Shown: piece by piece, positions 43,591 to 54,650 of the stretch
How positions within the stretch are numbered: the stretch's first letter is position 1
How the letters are laid out: the number at the start of each line of letters is the position of its first letter
Assembly: GCF_963966145.1 (NCBI RefSeq)
Contig: NC_091046.1
Span: forward strand, 29,140,001 to 29,204,000
Reading direction: 5' to 3'
Source: Tenebrio molitor
Taxonomy: Eukaryota; Arthropoda; Insecta; Coleoptera; Tenebrionidae
DNA: 64,000 bases
Program-made: the position numbers and the translations under genes
Notes under the pieces: model-generated
Told to the model about the DNA's origin: nothing
Databases searched by the model: none
Seen by the model: only the letters and a program-made list of their open reading frames with translations

Positions 43591-44735
43591 AGATCAGCTC
43601 ATGAATTTTGGGGCGCTGAAGGGGGAACAGGTCGTAAAGGATTTTTGTGACAAAAGCGATGGTTTGTTTCGCGCTGATTGATGGTTCGACGGGTTCGGTG
43701 AGCGCGATGTCCGGGTCCGAGATTTCCGCGGGGGGGTTTATTACTATCGTGGGGGCGTGGGGACCTCCGCAGAGGAGACAAGTTGAGACGGCGGCTTCGC
43801 ATTTGTTCGGGGCGGGGGTTTGGGGGCATTTGGGGCATGCAGGTTTGTTGGGACAAGCGGTGACGTGGTGGCCGAGCTGGAAACACTTCGTACACTGGAG
43901 TGGGGTCGGGGTTGGTGGTTTAGACGGTTCGCATTGATGATGCTTGCCGTAGAGGACGAGTCCGTACGTTAGAAGGAAATCCTCCGTGTCAGTGTTCTCG
44001 GTAGTTACGCGAATTAGGTTTGTGAATTTATTGGTCTTATGCGATTTGATGCGTCATATGAGTTTATAGATGAGTGGAAACGCGTCGAGTTGGTTACGGA
44101 TGTCGTTCTCGTCAATGTCGAAATCGACTCCTTTAACGACTACCGAGAGTTGTGGTTTTTTACGGATGGAGCCGCTGCCGATTTGAATGGGGGTTTGTTC
44201 TGATTTACGCTTTAGGGCGCTACAAGATGTGGTTTTTGAGCCGGTGGCAGCTTTGAGATTATGAGTGAATTTATCTGGGAAGTGGAGGGACGTTATTAGA
44301 AACGCGGTTTTGTTCCAATTTACGACTAGTTTGTGGATGTTTTTTTACTAGAAGATAAGTTGTTAAGAGGGTATGGAACTTTTTCTGTCCCGCGAATTCA
44401 GGTGGAATGTTCCTGATTGTATACTTGTATAAGGTCGATTTAAGAGATCCGGCCCTCGAATTAGTTGGTGTAGGAGTCGGTGAATGTTTAGTGGACTCAC
44501 CGTTAGGGTTTGTTGGCGTTGGTGTATTGCGGTGATGTTTTGACGACTCCATGCTCAGGGCAATCGTCGTCTTAATGGATGAAGTTAACCGGGGACACGC
44601 GGAACAGCGTTCCTTCGAACACGTGGAGCAGCGTCTCGAGGAGCTCGGGGTCAGGGATGCAGGGATCGCGGATGCCGCGGACGGGGGTGTCAGGAGGTTG
44701 CCCCTCCTGTTAGAGCGCAGCTGTCTCTGACTCAT
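43591..44735 (-). pseudogene. Jockey-clade gag (ORF1) with zinc knuckles
   Basis: The start codon at 44735 opens a frame with a Cys-containing, Ser/Thr/Pro-rich N-terminus (CSTCSKERCSACPRL). After a frameshift near 44340 the next frame has VVVKGVDFDIDENDIRNQL, a pre-knuckle domain typical of insect Jockey-type gag. After another near 43937 the zinc knuckles follow: CTKCFQLGHHVTAC, CPKCPQTPAPNKC and a third CLLCGGPH. The frame ends PKIHELI-stop. RNA binding is the known role of such proteins. It is the first gene of the element whose pol lies at 42195-43481. Confidence 0.82.
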
Positions 44736-47164
44736 CGGCGGAGCACGATGTCGAGTCAGAGACGAATGGGCGATCTAAAAAGAGAAAATACAAGGCACGA
44801 GGGGAATAGAGTTGTCACAAAAGGTTATCTTCCCGCGAAAGTACGGAGGCCGCGGCGGAGGGAGATAACTCGCACCTCAAGGCCGACAAGGTGGAAGATG
44901 TTTTTTTTTTTCGACCTGAGCTGGAGCCAGTGGTGTTCGCGGCGTCCTGAGGGAGTTGACCTCGCGACTGTGGTTCCTCGGTGACTGTAGCCTGATGTTC
45001 CCTTGCTGATCTCCGGAAAGGTGAAGAGTTCCACATGGTTCCTCCGGATTCAGGTCCTTTTCGCCGTAACGAGTGAAGCGAAGGGGAAGAAACGAGACGA
45101 AAGACGTGACGAGACTGGAAGAAAAAAAAAGACCCTTTCATGAAAAAGGAGACGTGAATTAATACTGATCTGGATAGAAAAACGTGATTTACTCAGTTGG
45201 CGTGAGGTCTTTTTTTGGGGCGTGCAAGACCGTGACTCCCAGAGATCCGAAATTTCCTCACGAATTGGAGTTCCAAGGTACACAAAAGGCAACAACGGCA
45301 AAGAAACGAATAACCACTCAACTTTTTGTTTGGGTACGGGAGACGTCCAAACGACAACGGCGGCGAAGTGCACCCAGTCACGATACTTGCATGAGAAAGA
45401 GGCAGAATCGCGTCGAACCGAGTATTTATCACCTACCCCAAAAATGTCTACCCAGTCTTGGTGAAGGAAAACAGACCTTAACGGCTGCCGACAGAAGGAA
45501 AAATTGAGAACCGGCAGGTGCGGTCTAGAATTTTCGAGGCGCGGAAGTGAAACTGAGTAGTCGACGGAGAGGAAAAATCAAGGGTCGGAAAGACGAAGGG
45601 AATTTATCGGTTGGAGTCCAAAATGGGAAAAGGGAAAGGTACGTTCAAGCGACTTGCCCAAACTCCGATAAACTCTAGGCCGTGGAGAGAAAGGAAGATA
45701 GGAAAGAACGAATTTTTCTGGCATGGGCCAAGGTTCGCAGCCTGACAAACCCGACGGTATGTAGCTACCGTCCGGCTGAAATTTTGAGGAAGAAGGCACA
45801 GTTCCAGCAAAAAACTCGAAGAGAAGGCAAGTTGAATAGAAGGACCAACGTCGACGACAAACAAACGGGAAGATGAGGGATCGGGAAGGAAAAGGAACAG
45901 GAACAAAACAGTTGGGGTAACGCGGTTACTCTAAGCCTAATTATGAGCGAGCGTTCGCCGAGTTGGTTACTTTCAAGGTTACTTTCGAGATGTTCGAATA
46001 ACGATGGTACATCCCCAAGCATTAGTGGAACCCTTGGGCCTTCCCTCCGGTCAAATCCGCAAAAATCGAGAAACAAACGAAACAGGATGTCCTAACCGTG
46101 ACAATTGTTTCAAATCGGTACAGCAGGATTTTCGATACGTACTGTAACGTTTTAAAAATTTCTCTCAAGAACTCGTCTCAGGAGACGCTCGCGCAGTGCG
46201 AAAGGAATTTTTTTGCACCAAAAGACCTGCGAACACCACATCTGCTCACGCGAGTAATTGTGCGGTTCCAATAGGGGCAGTATCCAGAAGTGGGGAAGCC
46301 TAGGGGATCTAGCCCCGCACGTCCAGAGACGGAAAAGAGGACCGCACTTTAAAAGGGATCACTCGTGAACCGTGCGCCTAGGACGGATCAAAACTCATAG
46401 CACAACTTCCGGTTAGGTAATAAAATCGACACGCCTTACGTTATCCCTTTCGGGAGCAAGTAGTAACTCGGGCTGAAATTACGGGAATTTCGCGCTAGGT
46501 CGAGCAGGAACCGATTGGTATCGGTTCAAATCGCGGAGACAGGGCTCCACCACCACATTAGAAACCTTCGGGCCCGGAGTAGACCCACCGGAGGGCGACG
46601 AGCCAGTCCCGTTTTTCGCTAACCGGGAACCCTCATCCGAGGGACTTCCGCCTCAGTAACTCCTCGCCCGGAGCAGCCGACCAGTCCAACCCCTGGATCA
46701 GAGAAGCTGTCAACAGCACCTCCCTGAGAATAACCTGGCAGAGAACCTAGACGGAAGACACATTTGGTTTGAGAATTCCCTTTTTTTTTGTCCTGTTCGT
46801 TCGCTGGTCTTATCTCGGGCAGAGGCCTTGTAAGAGATAAGACCAGACCGAACTTCTTTCGGTCATACCCCTTTTTTTGATAAACGTATAGACCTTGTTG
46901 TACCTTCAGAATTTTTAATTATTTATATTATTATTATAGACTCCAGTATCAAAATTGGGTTGTAAGCTTGTTAAATATAGGAGGGTTCCTCGATATTCAC
47001 CATCTTGAGTGTTATTACATAATCTGCTCCCTCGGGTTTTTGATCTAGCGACCACGGACTCGGCGCTCTTCGGGCTGCGACGCTAACTCGCGCGTTAATT
47101 TGATTCTACCCGCCTTAGGCGGTGAGTGAAAAAAAAATTTAACGTTACGATACCCCTAACATTT
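44736..47164. other. GC-rich, purine-skewed region, possibly retroelement 5' sequence
   Basis: From the gag start rightward the plus strand is GC-rich and rich in A/G (runs such as GGAAAGACGAAGGGAA) for about 2.4 kb; correspondingly the minus strand is C/T-rich. Many open frames exist on both strands (for example 45050-45373 and 45184-45507), but none has a domain I recognise. The composition continues that of the Jockey-like gag, so it may be its 5' region or part of another repeat. A 13-bp hairpin is at 46805-46845. It stops near a transposase fragment at 47165. Confidence 0.4.
46804..46846. repeat. Perfect 13-bp stem-loop
   Basis: CTGGTCTTATCTC and GAGATAAGACCAG are exact inverted copies separated by 17 bases. 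Confidence 0.75.
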
Positions 47165-47330
47165 CCAAGCTGTTAACCCCACAGAAAGAAATCACAAGGA
47201 TTCAGATCCGGCGACTTGGCAGGACATGCTACGGGGCCATTACATCCTATCCAATGTTCAATGGCGCGAAGGGCAGTGAGGGCACAGGCGTGTATCACGC
47301 ATCAAGGACAACATTTTCAGCATTTACTGT
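47165..47330 (-). pseudogene. Transposase DDE-domain end fragment
   Basis: The minus frame reads HWIGCNGPVACPAKSPDLNP, then CDFFLWG and a stop. The motif SPDLNP-x-DFFLWG carries the third catalytic Asp of insect Tc1/mariner-like transposases. Confidence 0.65.
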
Positions 47331-47752
47331 GAATAACGTACGCTAAAAGTAAAAGTGCTTTGTACTCGTACGTTTTCCGAGACAATTCAGTGTCAATGTC
47401 AAATTTCTTGCGTGGTAGGTAATCGTTTTCGTTGTGGCTTTTTTACCATTTCACTTTCATTTACTCTTCATTAGCGTCGACCACGAGTCGGAATGAGGTG
47501 AATTTTAAATTTTTAAATTCTCAATTTCGGCCAGTGGAAATCGTCTTCAAATGTCTTGGTGGTTTACGGCTTCAAATATTTCCGCCTATTTTGATTACAC
47601 CCTGTAGATTAATTGAATTTTTTTCTCGAAAACCACGTTCTTGGACTTTATGAGGATTTTCGTCAGACTACACATGACTGCTATGGATGTTAATTAAACA
47701 CACTATCACGTGTAAAACCCGCTTCGTACGTTGTTAATAATAATCGACTCAG

Positions 47753-48252
47753 AAAATTTGGTACATATCTCGCCGATCTTCCGGCCAAGCCATTGACAAA
47801 AAGCAATCCTCCGAAATGGATTTCCATGTTGAAGACCTTGAACACGTTGGACGAGGTAAAAATGTAGGTAATCCTTGTTCATGTAAAGGCGGTCTTACAC
47901 CAAGGCAACAATTGGCAACATGTTGCCGGCAACATTTTTTAGTAATGACCGGCAACATTACTAAAAAATGTTGCAGGCAAAATGTTGCCAATTGTTGCCT
48001 TGGTGTAAGGTCGCCTTAACGAGCGACAGACAATAAAATTGGAAGCACCGACACGTAAAGTAAGCTTCTGATACTCAAATTTGGCTCTTCTTCAATGGCT
48101 TATAACATTTCAGATTCTACTTCCAAAACAAACGTGGTCACTTCTTGGACATCCCAGATCATGAGTTGGTGAATCAAATTTTCCATGATCACGCACTCGT
48201 TGAACAGTTGCTGAAAAAGTTCGGGAATTCGGAATTCTACGATTCTATCTAA
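47753..48252 (+). CDS. Possible host exons, unknown protein
   Basis: Two stretches look like exons. The first (47753-47855) reads RKFGTYLADLPAKPLTKSNP then PKWISMLKTLNTLDE, preceded by CAG and followed by GTAAAA. The second (48114-48252) follows TTATAACATTTCAG and reads FYFQNKRGHFLDIPDHELVN then QIFHDHALVEQLLKKFGNSE before a TAA. Both have protein-like composition, but the two frames do not join in phase with the obvious donor, so either a splice site is misplaced or this is a pseudogene. I do not recognise the protein. A foldback MITE (47884-48019) lies between them. Confidence 0.3.
47884..48019. mobile_element. Near-perfect foldback MITE, 136 bp
   Basis: The left half (GGTCTTACACCAAGGCAACA, ATTGGCAACATGTTGCCGGC) is repeated inverted almost perfectly in the right half, so the whole unit folds into one hairpin. 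Ends are TAAAGGCG and CGCCTTAA. Confidence 0.88.
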
Positions 48253-48430
48253 AGCTTCGCCATAATTATATCAGTTAATTAATTCGGCATTGGTGAAATT
48301 CACCATTTTTAAAAATTTAAAAACAATTTTTAACTTCGGTTTAAAAATCGAACCGCTACCGTACTGTGACTTTTTAATAATGATAACGATAACATTGTAA
48401 AAAGCGGTCGTTCTTTTCTCATATATAATA
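48253..48430. other. No gene seen
   Basis: AT-rich spacer. Confidence 0.4.
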
Positions 48431-48600
48431 TACCAAGGGACAGATATATTGCCGGAAATTTTTTCGAGCAGTCCTGACAGACGAGTGTTTGCCGCAAGAA
48501 AATTACACGAGGGCTTCAGCCCGAGGGTAATTTTGAGCGACAAACACGAGTGTTGGACTGCAAGAAAAAATTTCCGGCGATATATATCTGTCCCGAGGTA
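48431..48600. mobile_element. Foldback MITE with about 75-bp arms
   Basis: TACCAAGGGACAGATATATT and the inverted ATATATCTGTCCCGAGGTA bound the unit; inner parts (TTTGCCGCAAGAAAATTAC versus GTAATTTTGAGCGACAAA) also pair. Confidence 0.85.
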
Positions 48601-48650
48601 TATTCGGAAGAGAATCGCCCGAAAAAATTTTTCCCTAGGGCAATTATATC

Positions 48651-48676
48651 GGAAATTTTCCCTAGGGAAAATTTCC
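48651..48676. repeat. Perfect 26-bp palindrome
   Basis: The 26 bases are their own reverse complement, centred on CCCTAGGG with AATTTT/AAAATT beside it. A partial copy (TTTTTCCCTAGGG) lies just upstream near 48627. Confidence 0.85.
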
Positions 48677-49049
48677 GCTTAATTAAATTGTGATTGGTTG
48701 CTATTCAAACAATTCGGAGTTGTGATTTGTCAATATAAATCATGTGACATTTGAGGGCGATTCTCAAAAGAAACTGCAAACTTTTTATCGCACAAAAACA
48801 TTTTCACTTACGCTTTCGTTTCAATTGATGACTAATTGATTATTATCCCATGAGCGAAGTGTCGAATTAGGGGCTACAAAATTCTAAACGTGTTCGTTTT
48901 GTTCACTCCTCTCTTCTTCCTCTACAAAAAAGACTGTGGTCTTAAAGAGGGCGTCTTTCTGCTTCATTTTGTCCGCGAAAGTGGTCACCACCTGACGATA
49001 AACCACTTATGTATCTCCTTGGGAATTTTTACTTCAACATATTTTATAA
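48677..49049. other. No gene seen
   Basis: No supported coding region or repeat. Confidence 0.4.
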
Positions 49050-49363
49050 CGTGGGACTGAAAAAGTCCAAAAGTTCCAAAAAGTCTGGAAACACCCAAAG
49101 GAAATTTCTTATGTAAATTGAAAATTTTTTGACCGTCGGGTAGACAATTAAAAGATCTATTAAAAACGGTAGTAAAAATGTGACGTTGCCATTTAAAAAA
49201 ACCTCTGATGACATGATAACTCTTTCAAGGTTATCAAAAACAGCAAACAGAAACCATCAACAGAAAGCTTTTTGAAAACGCTAACACCTGTTTTTGCGTT
49301 TTTCTCTAAAATCATTCGCTTCTATTTTATTGGGGTGTTTCCAAACTTTTTGGACACAGTGTA
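49050..49363. mobile_element. Tc1-like MITE remnant
   Basis: CCAAAAAGTCTGGAAACACCC on the left pairs with the inverted right end, which reads TTTCCAAACTTTTTGGACAC then AGTGTA at the border. The left outer end is eroded. TTTGGAAACACC is shared with the ends of the 32472-36989 element. Confidence 0.6.
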
Positions 49364-49776
49364 TATGTATACAGCGTGTTATTGAAATACGTTAAGAAAA
49401 TTTAAACGGTGATAGAAGTCATCAAAACAAATTACTTTTCTATTTACCATTTTTTCGAAAACTCAAATTTATACTTAAATTTATTTTCACCGTATTCCGT
49501 GTCATCGAGTCGTTTATGGATGGCACGGTGGAAGAACAGCGGCTTCGTACGAAAAAGGTTAACGCAAAAAAAGTAAATACGGCGAAAACCCAGGCGGGTA
49601 GGTCTTGCAAAAACTTATTGACACAATTTAGTCACGTCCTTCACCTGCATGCGGCCGTGTTTACAGATTAATTAGAAGCATATCAAATCCACCAATCCCG
49701 TTAGTCAAGCGCGGAAAAACTAGGGAAGAACAGAATGAATGAGGGCGTTGCTTGGTTTTCAAAAATATTATCATTC
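49364..49776. other. No gene seen
   Basis: Begins with a possible lone terminal repeat (TATACAGCGTGTTATTGAAA) without a partner that I can find. Confidence 0.35.
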
Positions 49777-50364
49777 TACAGGGTGTTTTCGAAGTTAAGG
49801 TGTTCCTTTTAACCTGTGATAGGATGCGTTGTTCTAAAGAGTTTTAGCCAAAGTCACCTTAATAAAATGTGTACAGCAATGAAGATACAATAAGTTGATT
49901 TTTTTTAAATTTTTGAAACCGGTCCTGCTCAAATTTGCGCTGATTTGTTAGAAATTAGAATTGACAAAAAAAATCAAATAAGCATGGACGTTAATCAAAA
50001 ATACTGTCAGAGTTGTCATCTAATTAGTCGGAATGGCTTTATCATTACGACAATAATGAGCTCACAGATATGTTGCTAATGTATGGGCAATGTTATCAAG
50101 TTATCAGAATGCAGCTGCGGCGTCCAGAGAGTACGCAGAGCGATTTCCAGAAAGAGACCATCCTGGGCCACGTCAGTTATTAATCTAGGACAGCGGAGAA
50201 ATAGACAGGACCGGACTCAAAATTTTAGAAAACAATAAAAATATACAATCAATTATCTCCCTTAATACAAACATTTTACTAAGAAGATTTAGGCTAAAAT
50301 TCTTAAGAATAATGTATAGTGTCTCGTGTTACAAGGAACCCCTCAACTTCGGAAACACCCTGTA
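49777..50364 (+). mobile_element. Tc1/mariner-like element, internally deleted
   Basis: TACAGGGTGTTTTCGAAGTT and the inverted AACTTCGGAAACACCCTGTA match with one or two changes. A transposase N-terminal fragment is inside. Confidence 0.85.
50040..50190 (+). pseudogene. Transposase N-terminal fragment
   Basis: The reading frames give YDNNELTDMLLMYGQCYQ and, after a slip, QNAAAASREYAERFPERDHP with GPRQLL. This is the first helix-turn-helix of the insect Tc1/mariner-like family. Confidence 0.65.
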
Positions 50365-51450
50365 TATGCCATTCACGATGTTTTGGCATAAGGGGAGGCC
50401 ATGGAAAAAGTGCATTTAAGTTGGCAGTAAAGCTGTCTGTTGAATTAGGTTATGTTTTTCTAAGTTTGAGGCTATAAACTGCGTCATTGTCTAGTGCATT
50501 GTTGTCAATTTTACTAGTTTGCAATATAACAATACTCACACATTTTTAATCCAGTTTAACAAAACAGGAAACTGACTTGAACAAACTACAGAATAGTAGG
50601 GACCGGGACCGAAAGACGAAATGGCTCCTGTTAATTTATACACCACTTAGATAACCCACCTATACAGTGTCTTAACCAACCGGTTAGTAACTTCTCAATG
50701 AATTTTTCATTTTAACCAAAACATTCCTAGAACTAGATTGTATAAAATCTTGTACCTACTTATTAAGCCTTACCTTATTCGAATCTTTCTGCAAAATATT
50801 TACACACCCATCGTCTATGACAAAAAAGAACAAAACTATTCAACTTCCATAATTTCATTAGAAAATTCTGAATCATCATTACCTGCATCAAAATCCCAAT
50901 CAAATTCCGAGGCAGCTTCTCCTAATGAACTTATTAAAGGAAAAACGTTTTCAAATGAAAGATTTCACATTAATTTTGCCCATTCTTCCGAAATAAGTTC
51001 TTCACAATATCTACAAAAATATTGGCAAATTTCAGGAGTACATTTCAAAATAGACTCAAGCCATATATTCACAACTCTATCGCGAAGTTGTAATAGGTCT
51101 TACAAAATCCCTGTGCCATTTCAATTGGGTCGTCGTTTCTTCTTTCACTATCCGTGTTACATTTTTTTCTTGTACTCACCTACGATTCAATTTATACACA
51201 AAAAAACTTGACTTCATTGTAACTTACTGAAAATATGTTCTGCAGTCTAATACAAACATCATCAATGCGTCTTAAAGTCGCTTAATTATGATTACGGTAA
51301 ATTCGGCAACATGTTACGTTCATTTTGATAGGTCCGCATGTCAGGCACTTTAGTGACAGCAGAGATGACAGAAATCAAACATGTATCCAACGTTAAAAAA
51401 TGAAATCATAGCCTCCCCTTATGCCAAAACATCGTGAATGGTAATATATA
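50363..51450 (-). mobile_element. IS630/Tc1-like element with TATATGCCATTCACGATG ends
   Basis: GCCATTCACGATGTTTTGGC then ATAAGGGGAGGC at the left is repeated inverted at 51412-51445 nearly exactly. A transposase remnant lies on the minus strand. It directly follows the element ending at 50364. Confidence 0.85.
50850..51200 (-). pseudogene. IS630/Tc1-like transposase C-terminal remnant
   Basis: On the minus strand, DDPIEMAQGFCKTYYNFAIE, then (after slips) NIWLESILKCTPEICQYFC, RYCEELISEEWAKLM, and an acidic end ending in FSNEIMEVE-stop. The PIE motif followed by an aromatic or Ala/Gln position is where the catalytic Glu of IS630/Tc1-type enzymes sits. The CEELI-x-EEW-x-KLM part matches 13425-13561. 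Several frameshifts make it inactive. The plus frame on the opposite strand (50738-51211, 157 residues) is taken for a shadow. Confidence 0.5.
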
Positions 51451-51624
51451 CTCAAAATATCTGGTCGACTGTATTTTATTGTCAAATTTAGCACATTATT
51501 GCACTGTCAAAAAATTTAGGTTAAGAATAATGTCAATAAATTTAATAAAAGTTGTCATCGTCAACTATTAATACAAATTTATTATTGGGCGGAAGTCGTA
51601 AGGCAAACAACAAAGAAAGAAGAA
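51451..51624. other. No gene seen
   Basis: Probably the left flank of the 51625-52860 transposon; no terminal repeat identified. Confidence 0.35.
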
Positions 51625-52075
51625 TTAAAGGAGATGCTCAAAATGTCCACCATTCATTTCGAGACACAGTTGTGCACGCCGTAGTAAGTTTAATTTAGAG
51701 GCCCTGACCATTTCAGGTGTAATTGTTCCAAAAGATTCTTGTCATAATCTGTTTCGAAGATCCTGCTCGTTATGAATGGGTCGGTTGTAAACAACGTTTT
51801 TCACGTACCCCCATAAAAAAATCCAGAAGATTGAGATCCGGAGATCGTGCAGGCCAGTGGCGTGGACCACCTCGTTCGATCCAACGATTAGGATACATTC
51901 GATTCTAAATACCTTGCACATTGCGACTGAAATGGGGTGGTGCCCCGTCATGTTGGAACCACTGATTTACGAGAAAAATCAGTGGAATATTTTCAAGTAA
52001 ATGAGCCAGTCCCATGTTTAAAAAGTTTGCGTACACTATTCCTGTTAAACGCATAGGGAATTCAAAAGGTCCGAT

Positions 52076-52131
52076 CTGAAAATAAAGAATACCTAAACAC
52101 GCTTTCTTTATTTTTTACAATCTTGACTTAC
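52076..52131 (-). other. Short GT-AG intron in transposase
   Basis: Minus strand: GTAAGTCAAGATTG at the donor and a T-rich stretch ending TTTATTTTCAG at the acceptor. Same position and size as the intron at 11731-11788. Confidence 0.75.
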
Positions 52132-52216
52132 CACTCAATCTCCCACTAGTCCTGACCACAAATTTACGGAAAATCGACGCTGAAATGCACGCGGATAAGT
52201 ACCCCTGGGATTATCG

Positions 52217-52442
52217 TACAGTTGGCTTCAAAAAAAACGGGAAATGAAATGTGACCTAATGTGAACTGAAAATTTAATTTGTCAATTTATGTCAATTTGT
52301 GTCTGTTTGACGGTAGTATTTCTGACACATAATTGCAGTTTTTTAACCTAAATTCTAAAAGGCCGTTTCAAACTATAAAAATTTAATAAAATCTGCCAGA
52401 ACTTTTTCTGACAGTTCCCGTTTTTTTTTGAAGCCAACCGTG
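52217..52442 (+). mobile_element. MITE, second copy of the 25667 family
   Basis: TACAGTTGGCTTCAAAAAAA and the inverted end AAGCCAACCGT (final A changed to G) bound a unit with the same interior as 25667-25891. It was inserted into the transposase gene around it. Confidence 0.92.
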
Positions 52443-52860
52443 CGACCAGACATGCAAATTTCGATGGTTGAAACATCCCTGCCGACCAAAAATTTCTTCG
52501 AGCAGGGTAATCTTCTGGTTCGAGATGTTGCACACGAGTATAGTGTTAAGGATGAAGTCTGTTCTCCTTCAAAACGCGATGTACCGATCTGCTAGAGATA
52601 TCTACCTCTTGGGCAATTTCTCTTATACTCCTAGTTCCATCTTCTTCAACGATATTCTGTATTGCCTCTTCATTAGCCAAGGTCCGTGCGGTTCGTGCAC
52701 CTCCGCCAATTTCATTTCGATTCGGTAAAACTTTCCCTGTTTCTTGAGCCCCAGCAAGTACTCTCAAAATTGTTTTGTGATCAGGAAAGGTCGGTCTTGC
52801 TGCCTCCCTAGCGTTCCGTCCGCATTCTCCAAAGATAATCAACATCTCAACATAATCGGC

Positions 52861-53164
52861 AGCTCAATACATCTCGGCAGAGTTTTGCAACACGATTTCA
52901 GAGCTTGAGAAAACACGATGACAAATTAAAATGTTTAAATTGTCAAGATGACACAAACATCTGTCAAAAAAAGCAGTGGACCATTTGATTATAAAAAGTT
53001 TCGCGCGGTGCGATAATATTCGATGGTATTCTCGTCTGATTGGTCAATTTCGCAATGTCTTTTCTCGCTTATTTTGAGAGTAAAAAAATATAGTTTTTAA
53101 TTTACGTTTCAGCGTAATCCCACGAATTTGCCAGTCTTCTGTGGAGCGTCAGCCCTGCCATTCC
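52861..53164. other. 5' flank of transposon, related to 12760-13028
   Basis: TGATTGGTCAATTTCGCAAT then GTCTTTTCTCG resembles 12908-12935 in the large element ending at 13028, showing that the two transposons are related also outside the gene. The right end is lost where the retroelement starts. Confidence 0.5.
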
Positions 53165-53519
53165 CTGTATATCATGACGTTTCTTATATTCGCTTTGAGC
53201 TAAAACGGTGCAAGAAGAAATCATGTGTTCAATTGTTTCCCCTTCAGTTCCGCAAATCCTACATTTATCAATTATCGATTGTAAACCGCATATGTGTTTT
53301 TTGAAATTTCTTGTATTTATAACACGATCTTGTATTACAAATATAAAACCCTCCGTCTCAGGGTGAATATTTGATTTCTTAAGCCATGCATGAGAAGCCT
53401 GAATATTAATTTCTGGTTGTTCCAGTTCATTAAAGTATCTCCGATGTAAAGACTTCTGCTTTATATTTGCTGTAGTGTTAGGTATATTTGGTTTAACAAT
53501 ATCTGAAATTATATTATCA

Positions 53520-53876
53520 GTAGTAATATAACGAGTGACATGGCACATGTCAATGTCAAGAGTTGTATTTTACATGAGAATTTAACAAACCAGAACCACA
53601 GACATTTACGAAACGGTATTTATTAATTATTAATTATATCAACAATGGTAATTTCTGCCACTGAAGTAGACCCCCATCTATTTTCTTGCATAATGACAAA
53701 TTTAAACTGTCAAAAGCGAATTTGTTGATTTTGTGACTATTGAAGAGTTAGATGCAGAATAATCGCCTATTTATTTTGGACCTACAGAATAATCAAAAAA
53801 GCTCGCTCGTAAATGGCTGTTATTCAGTCCAATTCTTAACGTTCATTGGTTCTTTGACACGTGCGTTGAATTCTCA
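53520..53876. mobile_element. 357-bp insertion in R4/Dong-like copy 2
   Basis: Comparison with copy 1 (ATTATCACTTAAATTT at 15598-15613) shows an insertion here, flanked by TCA on both sides. No clear inverted ends were found, so the type is unknown. Confidence 0.7.
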
Positions 53877-54650
53877 CTTAAATTTAAAGGTGTGTAACCA
53901 TTATCGGCTGAAACTAAAGCATTAATAAAGGTGTTATCACGAGCTCTATTGAGGAAATAATTTTTTAGTGAAGCAATTTGATTGTGTTGCAGTATTTCTA
54001 GATTTGTAAAACCCCTACCACCGTTTTCGCGTGGTAAATTAAATCTTTCAATAGCAGATTTGGGGTGATGTTTACAAAATTTTGTAAAGAGAACTCTAGC
54101 TTGAATGTTTATATTCTGTAAATTAGTTTTGGACCATTTTATAACACCAAAAGAATAGGTCAGCAATGGAACAGCATATGTATTAACTGCTTTAATTAAA
54201 TTATTACCGTTTACTTTTCATTTAAAAAGAGATTTAATTCTTAAATAAAATTGCTTTTCTAAATTTTCTTTTATAATTGAGTGTTGAATATGATTTGATT
54301 GATTAATACCTAAACATTTATAAAATTCTCCTTTATTTAAATGTTTAACGATTTCTCCTTCTTGAGTTATAATATTCTAAATGTTCGTAATGACCGCGAC
54401 ACATTGATTGCATTTTACACTTATCAATACCAAAACTCATCCCAAATATCATTTGAGAAATTTTCAGCTATTGTTAGTAAAGATAAAATGTGATTCTTTT
54501 TAGATGCATAAAGTTTTATGTCATCCATATAAAGAAGGTGATTTAATTTGGATAGTGTGGTATTATTAAGTCTAATATTAAAACCATATCCAGTACTATT
54601 TAATAGATTTGTCAAAGGATTAATGGCTAGACAAAACCATAAAGGACTTA

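Larger units (their letters stand above)
51625..52860 (-). pseudogene. IS630/Tc1/mariner-like transposase with 56-nt intron and a nested MITE
   Basis: The N-terminal frame (52845-52546) reads MLIIFGECGRNAREAARPTF, HKTILRVLAGAQETGKV and ISSRSVHRVLKENRLHP. A MITE (52217-52442) interrupts the first catalytic region. The sequence then continues VNLWSGLVGD, a stop, V, a short intron, IGPFEFPMRLTG, DGAPPHFSRN, RGGPRHWPARSPDLNLLDFF, and ends RRAQLCLEMNGGHFEHLL with a stop at 51625-51627. The intron (52076-52131; GTAAGTC...TTTTCAG) sits where the copy at 11351 has its GC-AG intron. Removing it keeps the frame. The stop before the intron looks like CGA changed to TGA. The N-terminus is damaged, lacking the usual FPER part. 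Confidence 0.8.

Noticed and set aside
45050..45507. Overlapping long frames on both strands in the GC-rich region
   Set aside because: GC-rich DNA lowers stop frequency; none of the products has a recognisable domain.
46480..46560. tRNA-like GGTTCAAATC box
   Set aside because: The possible A box is only about 15 bases upstream and no cloverleaf can be drawn.
50738..51211. 157-residue plus-strand open frame
   Set aside because: It lies opposite the minus-strand transposase remnant in the 50363-51450 element and has no recognisable domain.
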